Of a DNA stretch of 64,000 nucleotides, positions 10,765-22,528 are shown piece after piece; position 1 is the first letter of the stretch, and each line of letters begins with the position of its first letter. A model generated the notes under the pieces. That model worked only from the letters and a program-made list of their open reading frames with translations. It made no database searches and was not told the DNA's origin. The position numbers were made by a program, and so were the translations under genes. This DNA is from Ophiosphaerella korrae (Eukaryota; Ascomycota; Dothideomycetes; Pleosporales; Phaeosphaeriaceae), in contig JALNQF010000079.1 of the NCBI GenBank assembly GCA_028456385.1, positions 1-64,000 on the forward strand. The letters are read 5' to 3'.

Positions 10765-12736
10765 ATGGCCGCTCCCCGTGATTGTGCCGCAAACGTCGAA
10801 AACGCAACAGCCGCTGGCGACGAGACTGATGTAGACAGCAGCAGTGCAGCCGAGCCGCTTCTTCAGCGACGGAATAGTCACGACGAACGACCGCCGGAAG
10901 ACGCAAGCGAAGCTCCAAGCCCCTGGCGGCCATGGAGGGCCACCCGAGTGCCAATAATGGTCTATCTCGTACTTCTTATGGCCTTGCTCGAGCTTGAGGA
11001 GAGTCTGCAGTCAGTACCCACAGTGAGGCTATACGAATCGGCAGTATGCCAGCAGTACTACGAGGACAAAGTTTCCGAAGACAAATGCAAAACCAAAAAT
11101 ATCCAGCAAACTTTGGCTCACGTACGAGGTTGGCAGGGCTTTTTCGATGCTCTTCCAAGTGAGTGAACCCTTCGCCCTTCGCACCTTTTCGCCTACGTCT
11201 AATTCGGAACTGACGGTGCGCATCTAGCTCTGTTGCTATCGATACCATTTGGCTGTTTGGCTGATGCAAAGGGCCGGCGACTAGTTCTCTTCTTAGGCGA
11301 GTTCGGAGAGATATGTCGCCTTGGCTGGATTCTAATGACCTGTAAGTCATTTTTGAATTTGGTATATTGTGATATAATTTCGCGAGACCGAGCTAATAAG
11401 TAGGCATGCTATGGGATAAACTGCCGATTAGCATTGTATGGCTGAGTTCACTGTTCAGATTCATTGGAGGCGGACCCAATGTCTCTTTCGCTGTTCTCTT
11501 GTCCATGGTAGCGGATATCTCTACATCAGAAACTCGGTTAGTGGATAAATAGCATATGAACTTTGAGAAAATTTACTGACTAAAACCCAAGGAGCAGTAA
11601 ATTCTACTTTATGTTCTGCACTATGCTCTGCGTCGGCGTTCTTGGTCCCATACTGGCGGCTGTCACGCTTGCGCACAGCCTTTGGCTACCGTACCTCATT
11701 TGCACTACAAGCCTTGCCACGTCCTTTCCCATTCTATATCTCATGCCCGAGACGCTACACGACTCGTCGAAGCAACAGAAACCAATCCCCGATGCCGCCG
11801 TGAAAGTATCACTGAATCCTTTTCGGTGGTTTCGCGGAAGCATAAAGTCCAGTCTGGAGATCTACAAAGCTGTCTTGAATGATCGAAGGATGGTCGCTGC
11901 GCTTTTCTGTGTCTTTCTCGCTCAGTTCAAGTCAGCTACATCTGACATCTTACCGCCATACATCTCATACAAATTCCATTGGCCTCTATCCAAGGTAGGT
12001 AGAGTCTCGCCATGTAATTGAGTCATTGACACATTTTGCTTAGACAGCAGTGCTTATTACGGTCATATACAGCATGAACATTGTTTTGTATTTGTTCGTA
12101 CTTCCATATACCACTACATACCTCAAACGCGTTACCACACGACCTACTACTAGCATTGATCTACTTGTTTCTAGGACAAGTTTGGCGCTTCTTTCAGCTG
12201 GAGTGTTTATCGTCGGCTTTGCTAACAGCATCGGTTTTATGTTCCTCGGTATGTCTGTCTTTGAATGCATGGGAGCATGCCAGTGGAAAGAGCACGAATA
12301 ATTAACCTTCTGCCACAGGCCTTGCTGTATTTGCCGCTGGCTTCGGCGCAAGGCTTTCCATGATATCCGTCCTAACAGGATTTACGACGGCGGAATTTCG
12401 TGCAAGGCTATACACGCTACTCTCTATCATGGAAGAACTCACACGTTTAATCAGTACACCGCTGATTCAGAACCTATGGGCGAAAGCTGTGGCATCGGAT
12501 GGAGTGCTTTTAGGATTGCCTTTTATGGTTTTGGGCGTGAGTTTACTCCTTTACGTGGTTGATTACACATGAGAATTGCTAATCACATACTGTCTTTTTG
12601 TTAGTGCCTTTTCTTGATGGCTTGTCTCACGGCAATCACCATGTTGAGGGGCAGCAGGCTGGGTATGTCAGCTAACGCAGCAAAGCTTGCCAGAAGGGAA
12701 AGCGCATTAGCGAGACGACCGTCAACGACTATTTGA
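10765..12736 (+). CDS. Major facilitator superfamily transporter, seven exons
   Basis: Exons 10765-11158, 11228-11341, 11404-11536, 11592-11994, 12044-12248, 12319-12536 and 12605-12736 join to 1599 nt, a whole number of codons (532 aa). All introns are GT..AG and 49-70 nt. The N-terminal tail is polar (AAEPLLQRRNS); then follow hydrophobic helices, and the loop GCLADAKGRRLVLF is the MFS motif A between helices 2 and 3. A central polar loop (PETLHDSSKQQK) separates two sets of helices. The sequence resembles fungal multidrug-type MFS proteins of the tetracycline-resistance-like kind; substrate unknown. It lies 0.77 kb upstream of, and on the same strand as, the V-ATPase A gene, which suggests it may export something linked to that target. 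Confidence 0.88.
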
Positions 12737-13501
12737 CTATTCGTGGCTTTTTCTTCAACAATGCCCTGATTCCCGGGAGCTTTTGCCGGTCTGATGGTTG
12801 GGTCACCTCTTCTCATCGAGTTTGCGTGGATTCTGGCAACTTCCTTTTGCCTTGTTCTTAGTTTGGAGATGGGATCGGTCTTGTTCGTGCTCGTGCTTAG
12901 AGGTGGGCCGGTACGGTTTGATTCAGCGTTCGGCGTCTGTCGTCGTTCCTTGCCATGCCATCCCGTCGAAGAAGGTAATCGGTCTTGATTCGCGCCGTGA
13001 TCGTGTAGGTTGGGCGCCGTTGGTGGTTGTTGGGATTACGTTGATATATGGTCTCAGTCGGCCATCTCTTCCGGACGCGTTGGGGTCGCGTCGCGCCTCC
13101 CCGCGTCTCTCCGCCATCTGTGATTGGATTCAGTAATCACATGGGCCACCCCATCAAAAAATCAAACCATCTTCGATTGATTATAACTCAACAGATTTTT
13201 AATCAATCACCAATAAAGCACAATTTACTATGAGAATACGGGTTTGTGGATGCGCAGTTGTCAAGTTGGGCGCGTTGTGCGTCTTCTCGTTTTGGGACCC
13301 GTGCGAAAAATCCACTAAAAAGATGACTAATCTGAGCACGGCCCCGCGCAGTGCCACATCCTTCAATCGGCCAATCTCCCTCTCGGCCCCATCTCTTTCT
13401 CAGATCAAGGTATCAACGCCTGCCGTCATCCAGACACCTGTGGCTTATCTTTGCAGCTAACATTCTCCGTCCCTTCAAGTGCGCAGTCGGTTCGATTCGA
13501 A
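12737..13501. other. Intergenic region between MFS and V-ATPase A genes
   Basis: There is no supported gene. It holds the MFS 3' region and the V-ATPase A promoter. Pyrimidine-rich tracts (for example CCAATCTCCCTCTCGG at about 13370) lie upstream of the start codon. No operator could be named. Confidence 0.45.
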
Positions 13502-15552
13502 ATGCCAGCTGCAAAGGATGCTCGTGGGGAGGATCTCCCAACCGGGACCGTCTTCTCAGTAGCAGGTTCGTCCTCGACCATCTACAATCTTTGGAGCCGA
13601 TCCGGCTAACGCGAATTAGGGCCTGTGGTTATTGCTGAAATTGAGGGTCCCAGCATGTATGAGATATGCAAGGTGGGCAAAGATGAGCTTCTAGGCGAGG
13701 TCATTCGGATAGAAGGCGACAAAGCCACACTTCAGGTATACGAGGAAACGAGTACGCAAGCAATTCGTCTTTTGCACGAGACCATCTGACAGACAACACA
13801 GCCAACGTTGCGGTCGGTGATCCTGTTTCGAGGACGGGCAAGCCGCTATCCGTTGAACTCGGTCCTGGCATGATGGACACCATCTACGATGGTATTCAAC
13901 GACCCCTCAAAAAGATTGCCGAAGACTCCGACAGCATCTACATTCCTCGCGGCATCATGATGCCAGCTCTCGACCGGAAGAAGAAGTGGGATTTTACCCC
14001 GCTCATGAAAGAGGGTGATCATATCACCGGCGGAGATGTCTGGGGCAAGGTCGTCGAGAACTCTTTGCTCGATGAGCACAAAATCCTCATGCCTCCACGC
14101 GCACGCGGCGTTATTAAGAAGATTGCAACCAAGGGTCAGCATACGGTCATAGAACCATTGCTCACAGTTGAGTTCAACGGAGAAGAGAAAGAATACCCGA
14201 TGCTGCAGTCATGGCCTGTCCGCGTCCCTCGACCAGTCCGGGAACGCCTGAGTGCTACCGAGCCAATGATCGTCGGCCAGCGTGTTTTGGACGCCTTGTT
14301 TCCTTCGGTTCAAGGTGGCACCGTCTGTATTCCAGGAGCCTTTGGCTGCGGCAAGACTGTCATCTCTCAGTCGGTGTCCAAGTTTTCGAACAGCGACATT
14401 ATCATCTACGTCGGGTAAGCAAATTCCCTTCTCGCACAATGTTTCCCCATGTGTAGCATCTAAGGGTTCAAGAGAAATGCTGACGCATACGTCCTAGCTG
14501 CGGTGAACGAGGCAACGAAATGGCTGAATTGTTGATGGAGTTTCCCAAGCTCTCCGTCACCATCGACGGTCGTAAAGAGCCAATCATGAAGCGCACATGC
14601 TTGATTGCAAACACTTCAAACATGCCTGTCGCTGCTCGCGAGGCGTCTATCTACACTGGAAGTAAGTTCACAACCTCTTTACTTGCATGGATCAATCTAA
14701 TTCGTACAAGTAACGGTGGCCGAATACTTTAGAGATCAAGGCAAAGCTGTCGCTATGATGGCTGACTCTACAACGAGATGGGCGGAGGCTTTACGTGAAA
14801 TTTCTGGTAGGTTAGGGGAGATGCCCGCCGATCAAGGCTTTCCGGCGTATTTGGGTACTAAGCTGGCTTCTTTCTACGAGCGTGCTGGAAATTGCACTGC
14901 GTTAGGATCGCCAGAAAGACAAGGAGCCGTTTCGATTGTGGGAGCCGTGTCTCCGCCAGCTGGTGACTACTCAGAGCCAGTTACGTCTTCGACACTTGGC
15001 ATTGTCCAAGTGTTTTGGGGCCTTGACAAGAAACTTGCCCAGCGCAAGCATTTTCCGTCCATCAACACTTCAGTATCCTTCACCAAGTACACAGCAGTCC
15101 TCGACGAATTCTATCAAAAGGACTATCCAGAAATTCCTCGTCTTCGAGATCGTATGAAGGAGCTTTTGTCAAACTCAGAACAACTTGAGCAGGTTGTGCA
15201 ACTCATTGGCAAATCTGCGTTGGATGATTCAGATAAGATTACTCTCGATGTCGCTACGATGCTCAAAGACGACTTCTTGCAACAAAACGGCTACAGCGAT
15301 TACGACCAATTCTGCCCACTGTGGAAAACCGCGTACATGATGAAGGGGTTCATGACCTTCTACGACGAGGCACAAAAAGCATGTTCCAAAGGTCTGAAGT
15401 GGGCGAAGATCCGAGAAAGCACTTCTGACATACAGCACGGTTTACGAAGCATGAAGTTCGAGCTGCCAGATGATGAAGAAGGAGTGTGCAAGAAATACGA
15501 TGAGCTTTTTCAGCAGATGTCGGAGAAGTTCGCCAGTGTGGTTGACGAATAG
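13502..15552 (+). CDS. vma1: V-type proton ATPase catalytic subunit A, five exons, apparently divergent
   Basis: Exons 13502-13565, 13620-13751, 13802-14414, 14498-14661 and 14711-15552 join to 1815 nt, 604 aa, close to the usual fungal length and without an intein. It is the ATP-hydrolysing subunit of the vacuolar proton pump. The P-loop GAFGCGKT is at residues 244-251, GERGNEMAE at about 272-280, and [19 protein letters not shown] follows. The C-terminal half keeps [16 protein letters not shown]. Against the fungal proteins I remember, several usually fixed positions differ: STTRW for [17 protein letters not shown] for [23 protein letters not shown] in the loop after FYERAG. This may be a second, faster-evolving copy rather than the housekeeping gene; I cannot test that here. 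Its neighbours are an MFS exporter and an AsaB-like oxygenase. Confidence 0.93.
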
Positions 15553-15966
15553 AAAGTAAGTCAGCAAGGATATACAGGCACGATACACGTGATGCCCTGT
15601 GCAGCTTGCTGTCAAGGCTGGATTGGCTTGGAATCGTGCTCACAACAGCTACGGAAAGTTCTTCCTGCTGCTTTTTGAGCGCTTGCAGAGCTATAGTACA
15701 CATCGGTCAAGATGTCAATGTTACATGCCATTTCTCAAATCCGTCATGATGCTTGATGCCGACCGCGTCCCCGAATAGATCCTAGTTTGTTCTCTCATCA
15801 CTTCTATATAGCCCGCTTTACTGTTCCCTTTTGCAGTTTCATTGACCACATCTATTAGTGCTCTTCCATACGACGACTTCGCAACAGACAATGGTAATTA
15901 ATATAGGTAAATTGCTATGTATATATGTCCGTATTGTATATGAAATTTTGTGTCAAATGATCATAG

Positions 15967-16782
15967 TTAACCAAACACTAGCGCTCGAACTTCAATGCTG
16001 TCTCGCGGTTTCGCATCTCGTGAAGATCCTATATGAGCAAAAGCCGAATGAGGTGTCTGGCCTGCGACATGTAAGCCCACTCTGGAATCGGTACATTGGA
16101 GCAATAGGCGCTCGGTATTATGCATTCCGGACCAGTAATACCACCGCTGTCCTGGATTAAATCTGAGCCCAGTGAACTCATTTTGCGGATCGGAATAATA
16201 CTGGACGGGAAATAAGTCATTCTTGTCCAGCGAGTCGCCAGCCACAAAGGCCAGGGGCATAGATTCCACTATGCCATTCAGGGGACGCCAAACGCTGAAG
16301 ATGCGATAACGTTCGTCACGGAGATGGTTCTTCTTGGTTTGACTTGCATGCTCCTGAACCATACGGCGAGCCACGGCGGCAGAATGATCTGCATGAACGA
16401 AATTGATCGGCTGCTGCTGACCGTCTTTTCCTTGTCTGCGAACCCCATGGCCCTGGATCACTACCTCCTGCACGCCCAGATGTTGCTGTAATAACTTGCT
16501 GACTTCTGGATAATAGACATTTTTGATGGCTTCGTCGTCTGCGAAAACTTCGTCCGGGGTGTTTGATTCGACATTGCGCAGGGCTTCAAATGCATGGACC
16601 TCGAGACTGAAGGAATCTTCGTCCCCACGGATGTCGGTAATAAGAACAGAATGAACCTCCTTCATGGCGGATTCACTCGTGAAACTGTCGTCAACCCGTA
16701 GTGCTGAATCATCTTCTGAGGGAGTAATAAAGACCAAGTCTGCTGTGGTCGGTCCTTGAGGGATATTAGTGGTTGTTGACAT
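15967..16782 (-). CDS. AsaB-like Fe(II)/2-oxoglutarate-type hydroxylase/desaturase
   Basis: The 271-aa single-exon protein resembles the AsaB / CmcJ-NvfI-like family, in which members hydroxylate or desaturate secondary metabolites. FVHADHS (H130, D132) gives the HxD metal motif. WRPLNGIVESMPLAF at 165-179 and LRFNPGQRWYYWSGM at 206-220 are family landmarks, and TPHSAFAH (H245) with R266 would supply the third ligand and a 2-oxoglutarate contact. These assignments are by eye. The gene converges on the V-ATPase A gene, with 414 bp between the stop codons. With the MFS and cupin genes it suggests a small metabolite locus, although no backbone synthase is in the window. Confidence 0.8.
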   Translation of the reverse strand: MSTTTNIPQGPTTADLVFITPSEDDSALRVDDSFTSESAMKEVHSVLITDIRGDEDSFSLEVHAFEALRNVESNTPDEVFADDEAIKNVYYPEVSKLLQQHLGVQEVVIQGHGVRRQGKDGQQQPINFVHADHSAAVARRMVQEHASQTKKNHLRDERYRIFSVWRPLNGIVESMPLAFVAGDSLDKNDLFPVQYYSDPQNEFTGLRFNPGQRWYYWSGMHNTERLLLQCTDSRVGLHVAGQTPHSAFAHIGSSRDAKPRDSIEVRALVFG

Positions 16783-17373
16783 GGCTGCTGAAGAAAGTGG
16801 AGTAAAAACAGTTGATTGTTGAGATGGGCGGAAAGCCTGCTTATATCAGCCTCTGCCATGAATAGTTAGTGCCAGTGGCGAAAGTGGCTCCACCCAGCTC
16901 CTACTTCGTTAGAAAATATGAATGGAAACAATAGCTGTTTCTTGCGCTACTTTAAAATCACGTCTCTACAAAGTGGGTGTGAAATTGAAAACTGGTATGC
17001 GTAATGACGAGGAAACGATGACGTAGATCAAAAGCCAATTCGATCAGTCGAGAAGACGACCTTGGTGGATACTGATCATACGAAGGAGCTTGCTTTTTTT
17101 TTAGTGCTAGGGCCCTTGCGCCGCATCCTCCCCCCGCTCCCCCACCGATATTACGAATTGTATATAGAAGTCAATTAATTCTCAACTACCACAACCCAAA
17201 ATGGAAATCCGAATCAGCAAAAACCTTTTAAATATAAAAATAGTAAAGTTTTAAAAAAACTCCTAAAACTTGCCGCACTGAATTAAGTGCTGAGTAGCGT
17301 GCGTTCGTTGTTGGCGCTATCGTCGCGCCGCGTGATGGTTGTGCACTTGCACGAGGCCTTGCACAGCGCATGA
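16783..17373. other. Gene-free stretch with A/T runs
   Basis: This is the promoter side of the AsaB-like gene. Around 17090-17270 there are runs of T and A and a C-rich tract (CCCCCCGCTCCCCCACC). I see no gene or terminal repeat. Confidence 0.4.
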
Positions 17374-17802
17374 AACGCTCCCAAACAGGCCTTAGCCCAC
17401 AACCTAGATTTGTATGAGTGTGGAGATGGCCTTGGATATAATTTTCGCTTAGTTGCCTTTACAGATAAGACGCCTGCACGCGTTAGTGAGGAGTGTATTA
17501 TGCAAAAACTTTGGTGTAAGGACTCTGAACGCTACGACGATAGCGTTAAGAAGGACAGGAACCGCAAGGACTGTGCTTTCTAGTTCTATAGAGCTTTTAG
17601 GTATAATTATAAAGGACCTTGTTACGTATACTTGAAGGAAACTGAAGCAGAGAAACGTGCTGCTGAGGCTCAACTCTGTCAAGAGAACGCGCAGTGGCAG
17701 CGAGATGCGAACAGCTTACGGCTTACAGCACGCGCTGCATTAACAATTATGAATAAGAACGGCGTCAACCATCATTTGCGGTTTTCCGATATCTCACAAT
17801 GA
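17374..17802 (+). pseudogene. Unknown Lys/Glu-rich reading frame with one nonsense codon
   Basis: One frame is open from 17374 to the TGA at 17800 except for a TAG at 17581. It reads FRLVAFTDKTPARVSEEC, SERYDDSVKKDRNRKDCAF, then after the stop YNYKGPCYVYLKETEAEKRAAE and AQWQRDANSLRLTARAA, a likely coiled coil. The TAG could come from CAG. I do not recognise the family; a transposase tail is possible. The neighbouring DUF7924-like scrap overlaps its 3' end in another frame. Confidence 0.35.
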
Positions 17803-17905
17803 CCAAGAAGTCCGGGTCTGGGGTCATTATACGGCCATCAACGCGTGCAAGGCCACATGTCACCGAGCAAATCACCCCTTTTACCTCAATACAAGCCATT
17901 TCTAA
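17783..17905 (+). pseudogene. Fragment of a DUF7924-like gene
   Basis: The frame reads FPISHNDQEVRVWGHYTAIN, matching SISHSDEYVRVWGHYVVIN in the fuller copy at about 24730-24780. Similarity fades after about 30 codons and the frame ends at a TAA (17903-17905). It is a short relic of the family whose larger copy lies at 23669-25171. Confidence 0.55.
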
Positions 17906-18601
17906 TAGCTCTCGGGAGGAGAATCGACAACAAGTTATATTTGGATATTTTTAAATGGATCTGTTGTTCGTAAGCTCAGCCACCAGACGATTCGGTTGTA
18001 CAAGCTCACCCTGGAATCGGTAGAAGAAGGCATCCAACAGTTGATCAAAATGAATATTAATGATGAAGCTATTTAGAAGATTGTTCGTCGCTCGGTTACA
18101 GCAAAACCTATATCCGGGTAGAGGCTCACGATTACACTTCCTATCAAATTTCGGAGCACCTGAATGCAATGGAGTTACACAGCACTTCTCACTGCTTTTG
18201 CAAGATAATATCCAAAATCTAATCACGATTATATGGTGAAAGTTGAATCAAATCAGCGCTGCATGACCTAAACTCTGGTCGAAACAGGCTTGTTTATCAG
18301 AAGTCAACGGTTATTCGCAAGGGTTACAATGATTTAGGGAAACCTGGAAGAGAGTGTGTTTGTTTTGTTTGGAACGTTGGGTTCGTTGTGATAGTCTCGA
18401 TTCTTGCACTTATCCGACAACAGGAAACAAGTAACTTGAACGCCCACGTGACGCTCTAGGGTAAATACGGTTGTGTCCACTTTGGGTTTAGCTATTTCAA
18501 GTTGCCCCACCTCGGCCTTGAGACGTTACAACGCCCGCCATGTCCTCGTTTGATTCCAGAAATTTACAGAATGCTTTGTGTTAGAGCCTACTCGATACTA
18601 G
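17906..18601. other. Gene-free stretch
   Basis: There are short frames with stops (about 17960-18230) that could be old coding sequence, but no motif I can name. The right half is the promoter side of the phosphotransferase gene. Confidence 0.35.
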
Positions 18602-19932
18602 ATGACGAATCAACTTCCGAGCTCGCGTTGGACTTCTTACCGAAAGTGGACCGATGAAACGTTGAGATTACGCCTGCAGCTCTTCATGAGTACCATTGAC
18701 AAGGTCGCCCTCATCGAGCACACATCCTCTGTTCTCGGCAAGGCTATGGCCATAAGCAAGCCATTCTCGGCTGGCGAATTCTGGTGTTGTTTTGAACTGA
18801 CGGCTGACGATGGGTCACTCGTTATTGCACGTCTGCGACTTCCCAAGCATCCGAATAGCCATGTTTCGGGAGATGACACATACTCCATGGCCTGCGAAGT
18901 TGCAGCAATGCGGTTCGTCCAAGCGCATGTACCAAAAGTTCCAGTACCAAAAGTTTATGCGTTTGGTGACTGCAATTCAGAATGGGCACGGAAGATTGGA
19001 GCACCTTACATGCTGATCGAAGGCTTCTATGGAAATACACTATCCGATGTCGAGGGGAACCTTTGCGAGCTTCAGGTACGTTCCTACTCTATAGATTAAG
19101 CATCCTACTGATAAGCTAGGGTCCCATACAAAGACATATCATCACACAATGGACTGCGATCATAGTGGAGTTAGCAACTGTTCAACTCCCAATGATTGGA
19201 TCAATCTCCGAATTTTCTGAGAGCGATGGTGTCACAATTGGAAAACTCTCTTATGCTGAAATGGACAGACTAGTAACACCTGGTCCCTTCGAAAGCGTTG
19301 TCGACTATTACACCGCTGTGATTGACACCAAATGCCATTCCCTGCGTAACAAAGAGGTACACAAGTCCCTCCAATTGGCGTATTACGTGTATCGAGACAT
19401 TGTGCAGAACTCATCCGTATTTAAGGAATTTAATGAACCGCCTTTTTCCTTCAATCACATGGATCTAGATACACACAATTTTCTTATTGATGGGGCGTAT
19501 AACATAATCGCAGTCATCGACTGGGAATTCGCTCAGTCGGCACCCTGGCATGAACACACTTACCCAATACTTTTCGCTCCCTTTGGGGATGTGTTTGGGG
19601 AAAGCGAAGCAATCCTACGCCTCCCGGCTCAGGTTAGATGCGGGAACGTCTCTCTTCAGGAGGTGACCAGGCAGCTATACAAGAAAGGATTCGATGATGC
19701 AGAGAGGGAGTTGCACACGCGTGGCAGGAATATCAAGGTGCCAATCTCAACACTATTGGACTCCAAGGGAGCTAGAATCAAAACATTGGCAGGCATCCTG
19801 GAGCATATCGACGTAATGTACGTTGAGCGATGTACATTGGAAATGATCAGGATTGCATACGAAATCGATGAAAGGGACTCAGAGAAGTATCTGCGCAGTA
19901 TGGATCAGGGAATGACCAAGAATATAAACTAG
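18602..19932 (+). CDS. Aminoglycoside-phosphotransferase (APH)-family kinase
   Basis: Exons 18602-19075 and 19120-19932 join in phase 0 across a 44-nt GTACGT..CTAG intron to give 428 aa. The N-lobe has FWCCFELTADDGSLVIARLRLP, with the lysine position apparently replaced by Arg, then VPKVPVPKVYAFGDCN and APYMLIEGF, the hinge region of fungal APH-like proteins. The C-lobe has FSFNHMDLDTHNFLI, where H.D....N is Brenner's motif, and NIIAVIDWEFAQSAPW, the metal-binding DWE. Fungi carry many of these; they are not usually drug-resistance enzymes and the small-molecule or protein substrate is unknown. The gene appears intact and lies between decayed stretches. Confidence 0.87.
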
Positions 19933-21205
19933 ATGTCTCATCTATCAGCCAATTTCGACATTCTGGCAAATGCATGCGTTTGCATCAAAAACAGCCTTCA
20001 ATTGTAGTCAGTCTTGTCCAAAATGCGACACTATCTAGGTTACCAAAACTTTTGTTTTAACCATGATATGATTTAAAGGAAAAGTGCGGGGCTACTCACA
20101 GCGTTGGCATTTGACGCGATTTTCTTGAGTGGGCGCTTACCAATCATGGACCATAGAGTATCTAGGATAGCATTGAGGCAATGCGACTTACGTGTGATGG
20201 TCTTCGACGCGCTGGCCGACTATGGTCGGGCCTTACCGAATGAGTTGTGTGAAAGTCGGTCATCGGGCGAAGGGTGGGTGTTGGGGTGGTTATCCAATGA
20301 CACGCGCAATCCTTGGTCGCCTTTAACCCTTCTCTTCATATCCATTCACATAATGCTCCATTTCAGTTATCTCTACTCTTCCCGGCACACCTGGTCTTAC
20401 AAAGTCACAAATGCACCGCATATCTGTCGTGGATGACGATGATGACTCGGTCTCGTTCGGAAATACTTGAGTTCAACCCAATAGGCAACCGGTTAGATGG
20501 CTTTCGCAAAACCTCTTCGCTGCTAAACTTGGACCGCAGAGTATACAGCGAGATCTACAATATCGAAAGTATTCAATACAGTCTTGTCAGCGACAAGATG
20601 GTAACAATGTTCTCTATTTGCAAACAAGCACGTTGTATGGAAGGATTCTCTCTCCGATGTTCGATCAAAACTTCTTAATCCAAGTCTCTCTTTCCTGGGC
20701 CAAGGGCCATTAAGAATGTACTCTGTAGAATCTCTGATATATAGAACCAATAACGTAATAGTATCTGGGGTTTCTGTGACTGGAATAAACCACTAGTCAG
20801 AACGCTCTCTCTGTTATGTGTATGAGTAGGTTTATCGGTACAAGCATAGAGAACGACTTACCCGCTTTATTTCAAAAATTTCCACAGCAACGGCTGAATC
20901 CCTACATGCTGGGCAAGGTCCACCCCTTGAAGAAGTACCTCCAGGATCAAGAATCGGATCGTGTGTTGGGTTTGTACAGTGGGGTGCTGGTTTTGGCGAA
21001 ATACTGCACCTCCTAACGATTCGTGTCTCTATTTTATGCCGTACAGGCCTTTGGCAGTTTGTTTGCGTCATTAGGGATTTTCCGTAGCTGCACATGCCGC
21101 AAGTGTGCCGAGTGCAAAGGTGTTTAGGGGTTTAATTATCGTGCTTGGTGTTAGTTTACCTCGCAGCTTTGTTTCTACGAAATATAAACACAACGGCGCT
21201 ATTTC
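19933..21205. other. 1.3-kb stretch without a supported gene
   Basis: Several 60-120 codon ORFs exist (about 20104-20436 and 20313-20678). One contains SSLLNLDRRVYSEIYNI, faintly like the start of fungal F-box-like proteins, but no longer match supports it. I leave it uncalled. Confidence 0.4.
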
Positions 21206-21460
21206 TGTCAGATGAGCTGGCTCACGAGCCAGCTCATGAGTCGACTCAGATGGCGATTGACATGGCGATGGCGGCACGCGCGCACGTGCGCCACTAGCTA
21301 GGCGAGCCAATCAGCGGATTCGGAATCTGCGGCGACGCACCAACTCAAGAGCAACCCTTGGGCACGAGAGCAATCAAAGAACCTCACGAAGGATATTAGT
21401 AGCAGCCAGAAGGCAGATGATAGACAGGATCAATTAATCCTATTCTGAACTCTATTCTTG
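21206..21460 (+). repeat. Dispersed MITE-like repeat, copy C
   Basis: It starts TGTCAGATGAGCTGG exactly as copy A (3242) and shares GCACGCGCGCACGTGCGCC, GCGACGCACCAACTC, CAACCCTTGGGCAC and GAAGGCAGATGATAGACAG in the same order. It lacks the segment of copy A around 3390-3455, so it is an internally deleted copy. Confidence 0.75.
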
Positions 21461-21623
21461 TTGGATTTGGTTTGCTGAGGTAATCGTGCATGAATTATTG
21501 CGACGTCTGGTGCGCATGCAGATTAAGATCACATAGTTAATCTCTTGGCGCTAGGCCTGACATGTGACTTTTAAAGGGGTGAATCCCGAACGTCAAGCCT
21601 CGTTTCTTCATGCAACACAAGTG

Positions 21624-22528
21624 ATGACCCAGTCCGCACTAAACCCGAAAAAAGCGGAGTATATCACTGCCGGAAAGTCGGCAATTCTCTATAGCATTGA
21701 CAGCAAAAGAGTTCTAAAAGAATACTTTGAAGACGACCGCCGCGATGTTGAATTTCAAGCATACGACCGTCTTGGCAGTCACCCCAACATTGCAAGGTTC
21801 TTAGGTTGCCGGGGTGCCGATGCTATAATCCTTGAACGAGGAGAGCCTATTCGCACAATATACCAAGGCCGGAATACAGACCAAATTCCGTTACACACGA
21901 AAACCCGCTGGATAAGACAAGCTGCAGGGGGATTACAATACATTCATCAGAAGGGAATCGTCCACGCTGATGTCGGAGTCAACAACATGATTATAGTAAA
22001 CGGCTGTTTAAAGATAATCGATTTCGAAGGCTGCAGTATCAACGGTAAACCAGCAGATTCTTGCTACCAATGGTTTTGTTATCGACCATCACCAACCGTA
22101 AGCATACAGACGGATATCTTTGCATATGGCTGCGCAATATACGAAATCATTACTGGCAAACCTCCATACCACGAGTTTGAAGGCTACCCTGATCGCTATG
22201 TCGAACAACTATATACAGCGAACCAGTTCCCTGATGTGTCTCGTCTTCCATTGGGCAAATTAATGCTACATTGCTGGAATGGCAGATTTCAGACGATGGC
22301 TGAAGTTATTCAAGAACTGGAAGCTTTTCAGCCCCCAGCTTTCAAACGGAATTGGAAGGCGGTTACCTGGGCTGTGGTATCTTTACATCTGGTGTTCTTA
22401 GTTTTGACTATGTAAGTTGTCTAGTAGTAGCGCTGTGTCGGTAACTAATAAAACGTAGCATGTTTACCCCCATATTGCCCTGGAACGGATCCCGAAACCC
22501 GCTAGCGGGTGGCACTAAACGCTATTGA
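21624..22528 (+). CDS. Small protein-kinase-like protein with C-terminal membrane anchor
   Basis: Exons 21624-22411 and 22459-22528 join in frame (47-nt intron, GTAAGT donor, ACTAAT branch, CGTAG acceptor) to 285 aa. The frame is open 20 codons upstream of the chosen ATG, but only from a GTG. Kinase features: AGKSAILYSIDSKRVLKEY (ATP lobe, K32), catalytic loop GIVHADVGVNN (D116, N121) and IIDFEG (D133). HAD replaces HRD and DFEG replaces DFG, as in several fungal kinase-like groups. A helical C-lobe (TDIFAYGCAIYEIITGKPPYHEF) is intact. The splice completes a hydrophobic C-terminal segment (WAVVSLHLVFLVLTIMF) that looks like a tail anchor. The catalytic Asp, Asn and metal Asp are kept, so activity is possible. 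A broken kinase lies at 32.6 kb. Confidence 0.83.

Noticed and set aside
19933..20678. Possible F-box-like start (SSLLNLDRRVYSEIYNI)
   Set aside because: One short phrase only; no downstream leucine-rich or F-box context.
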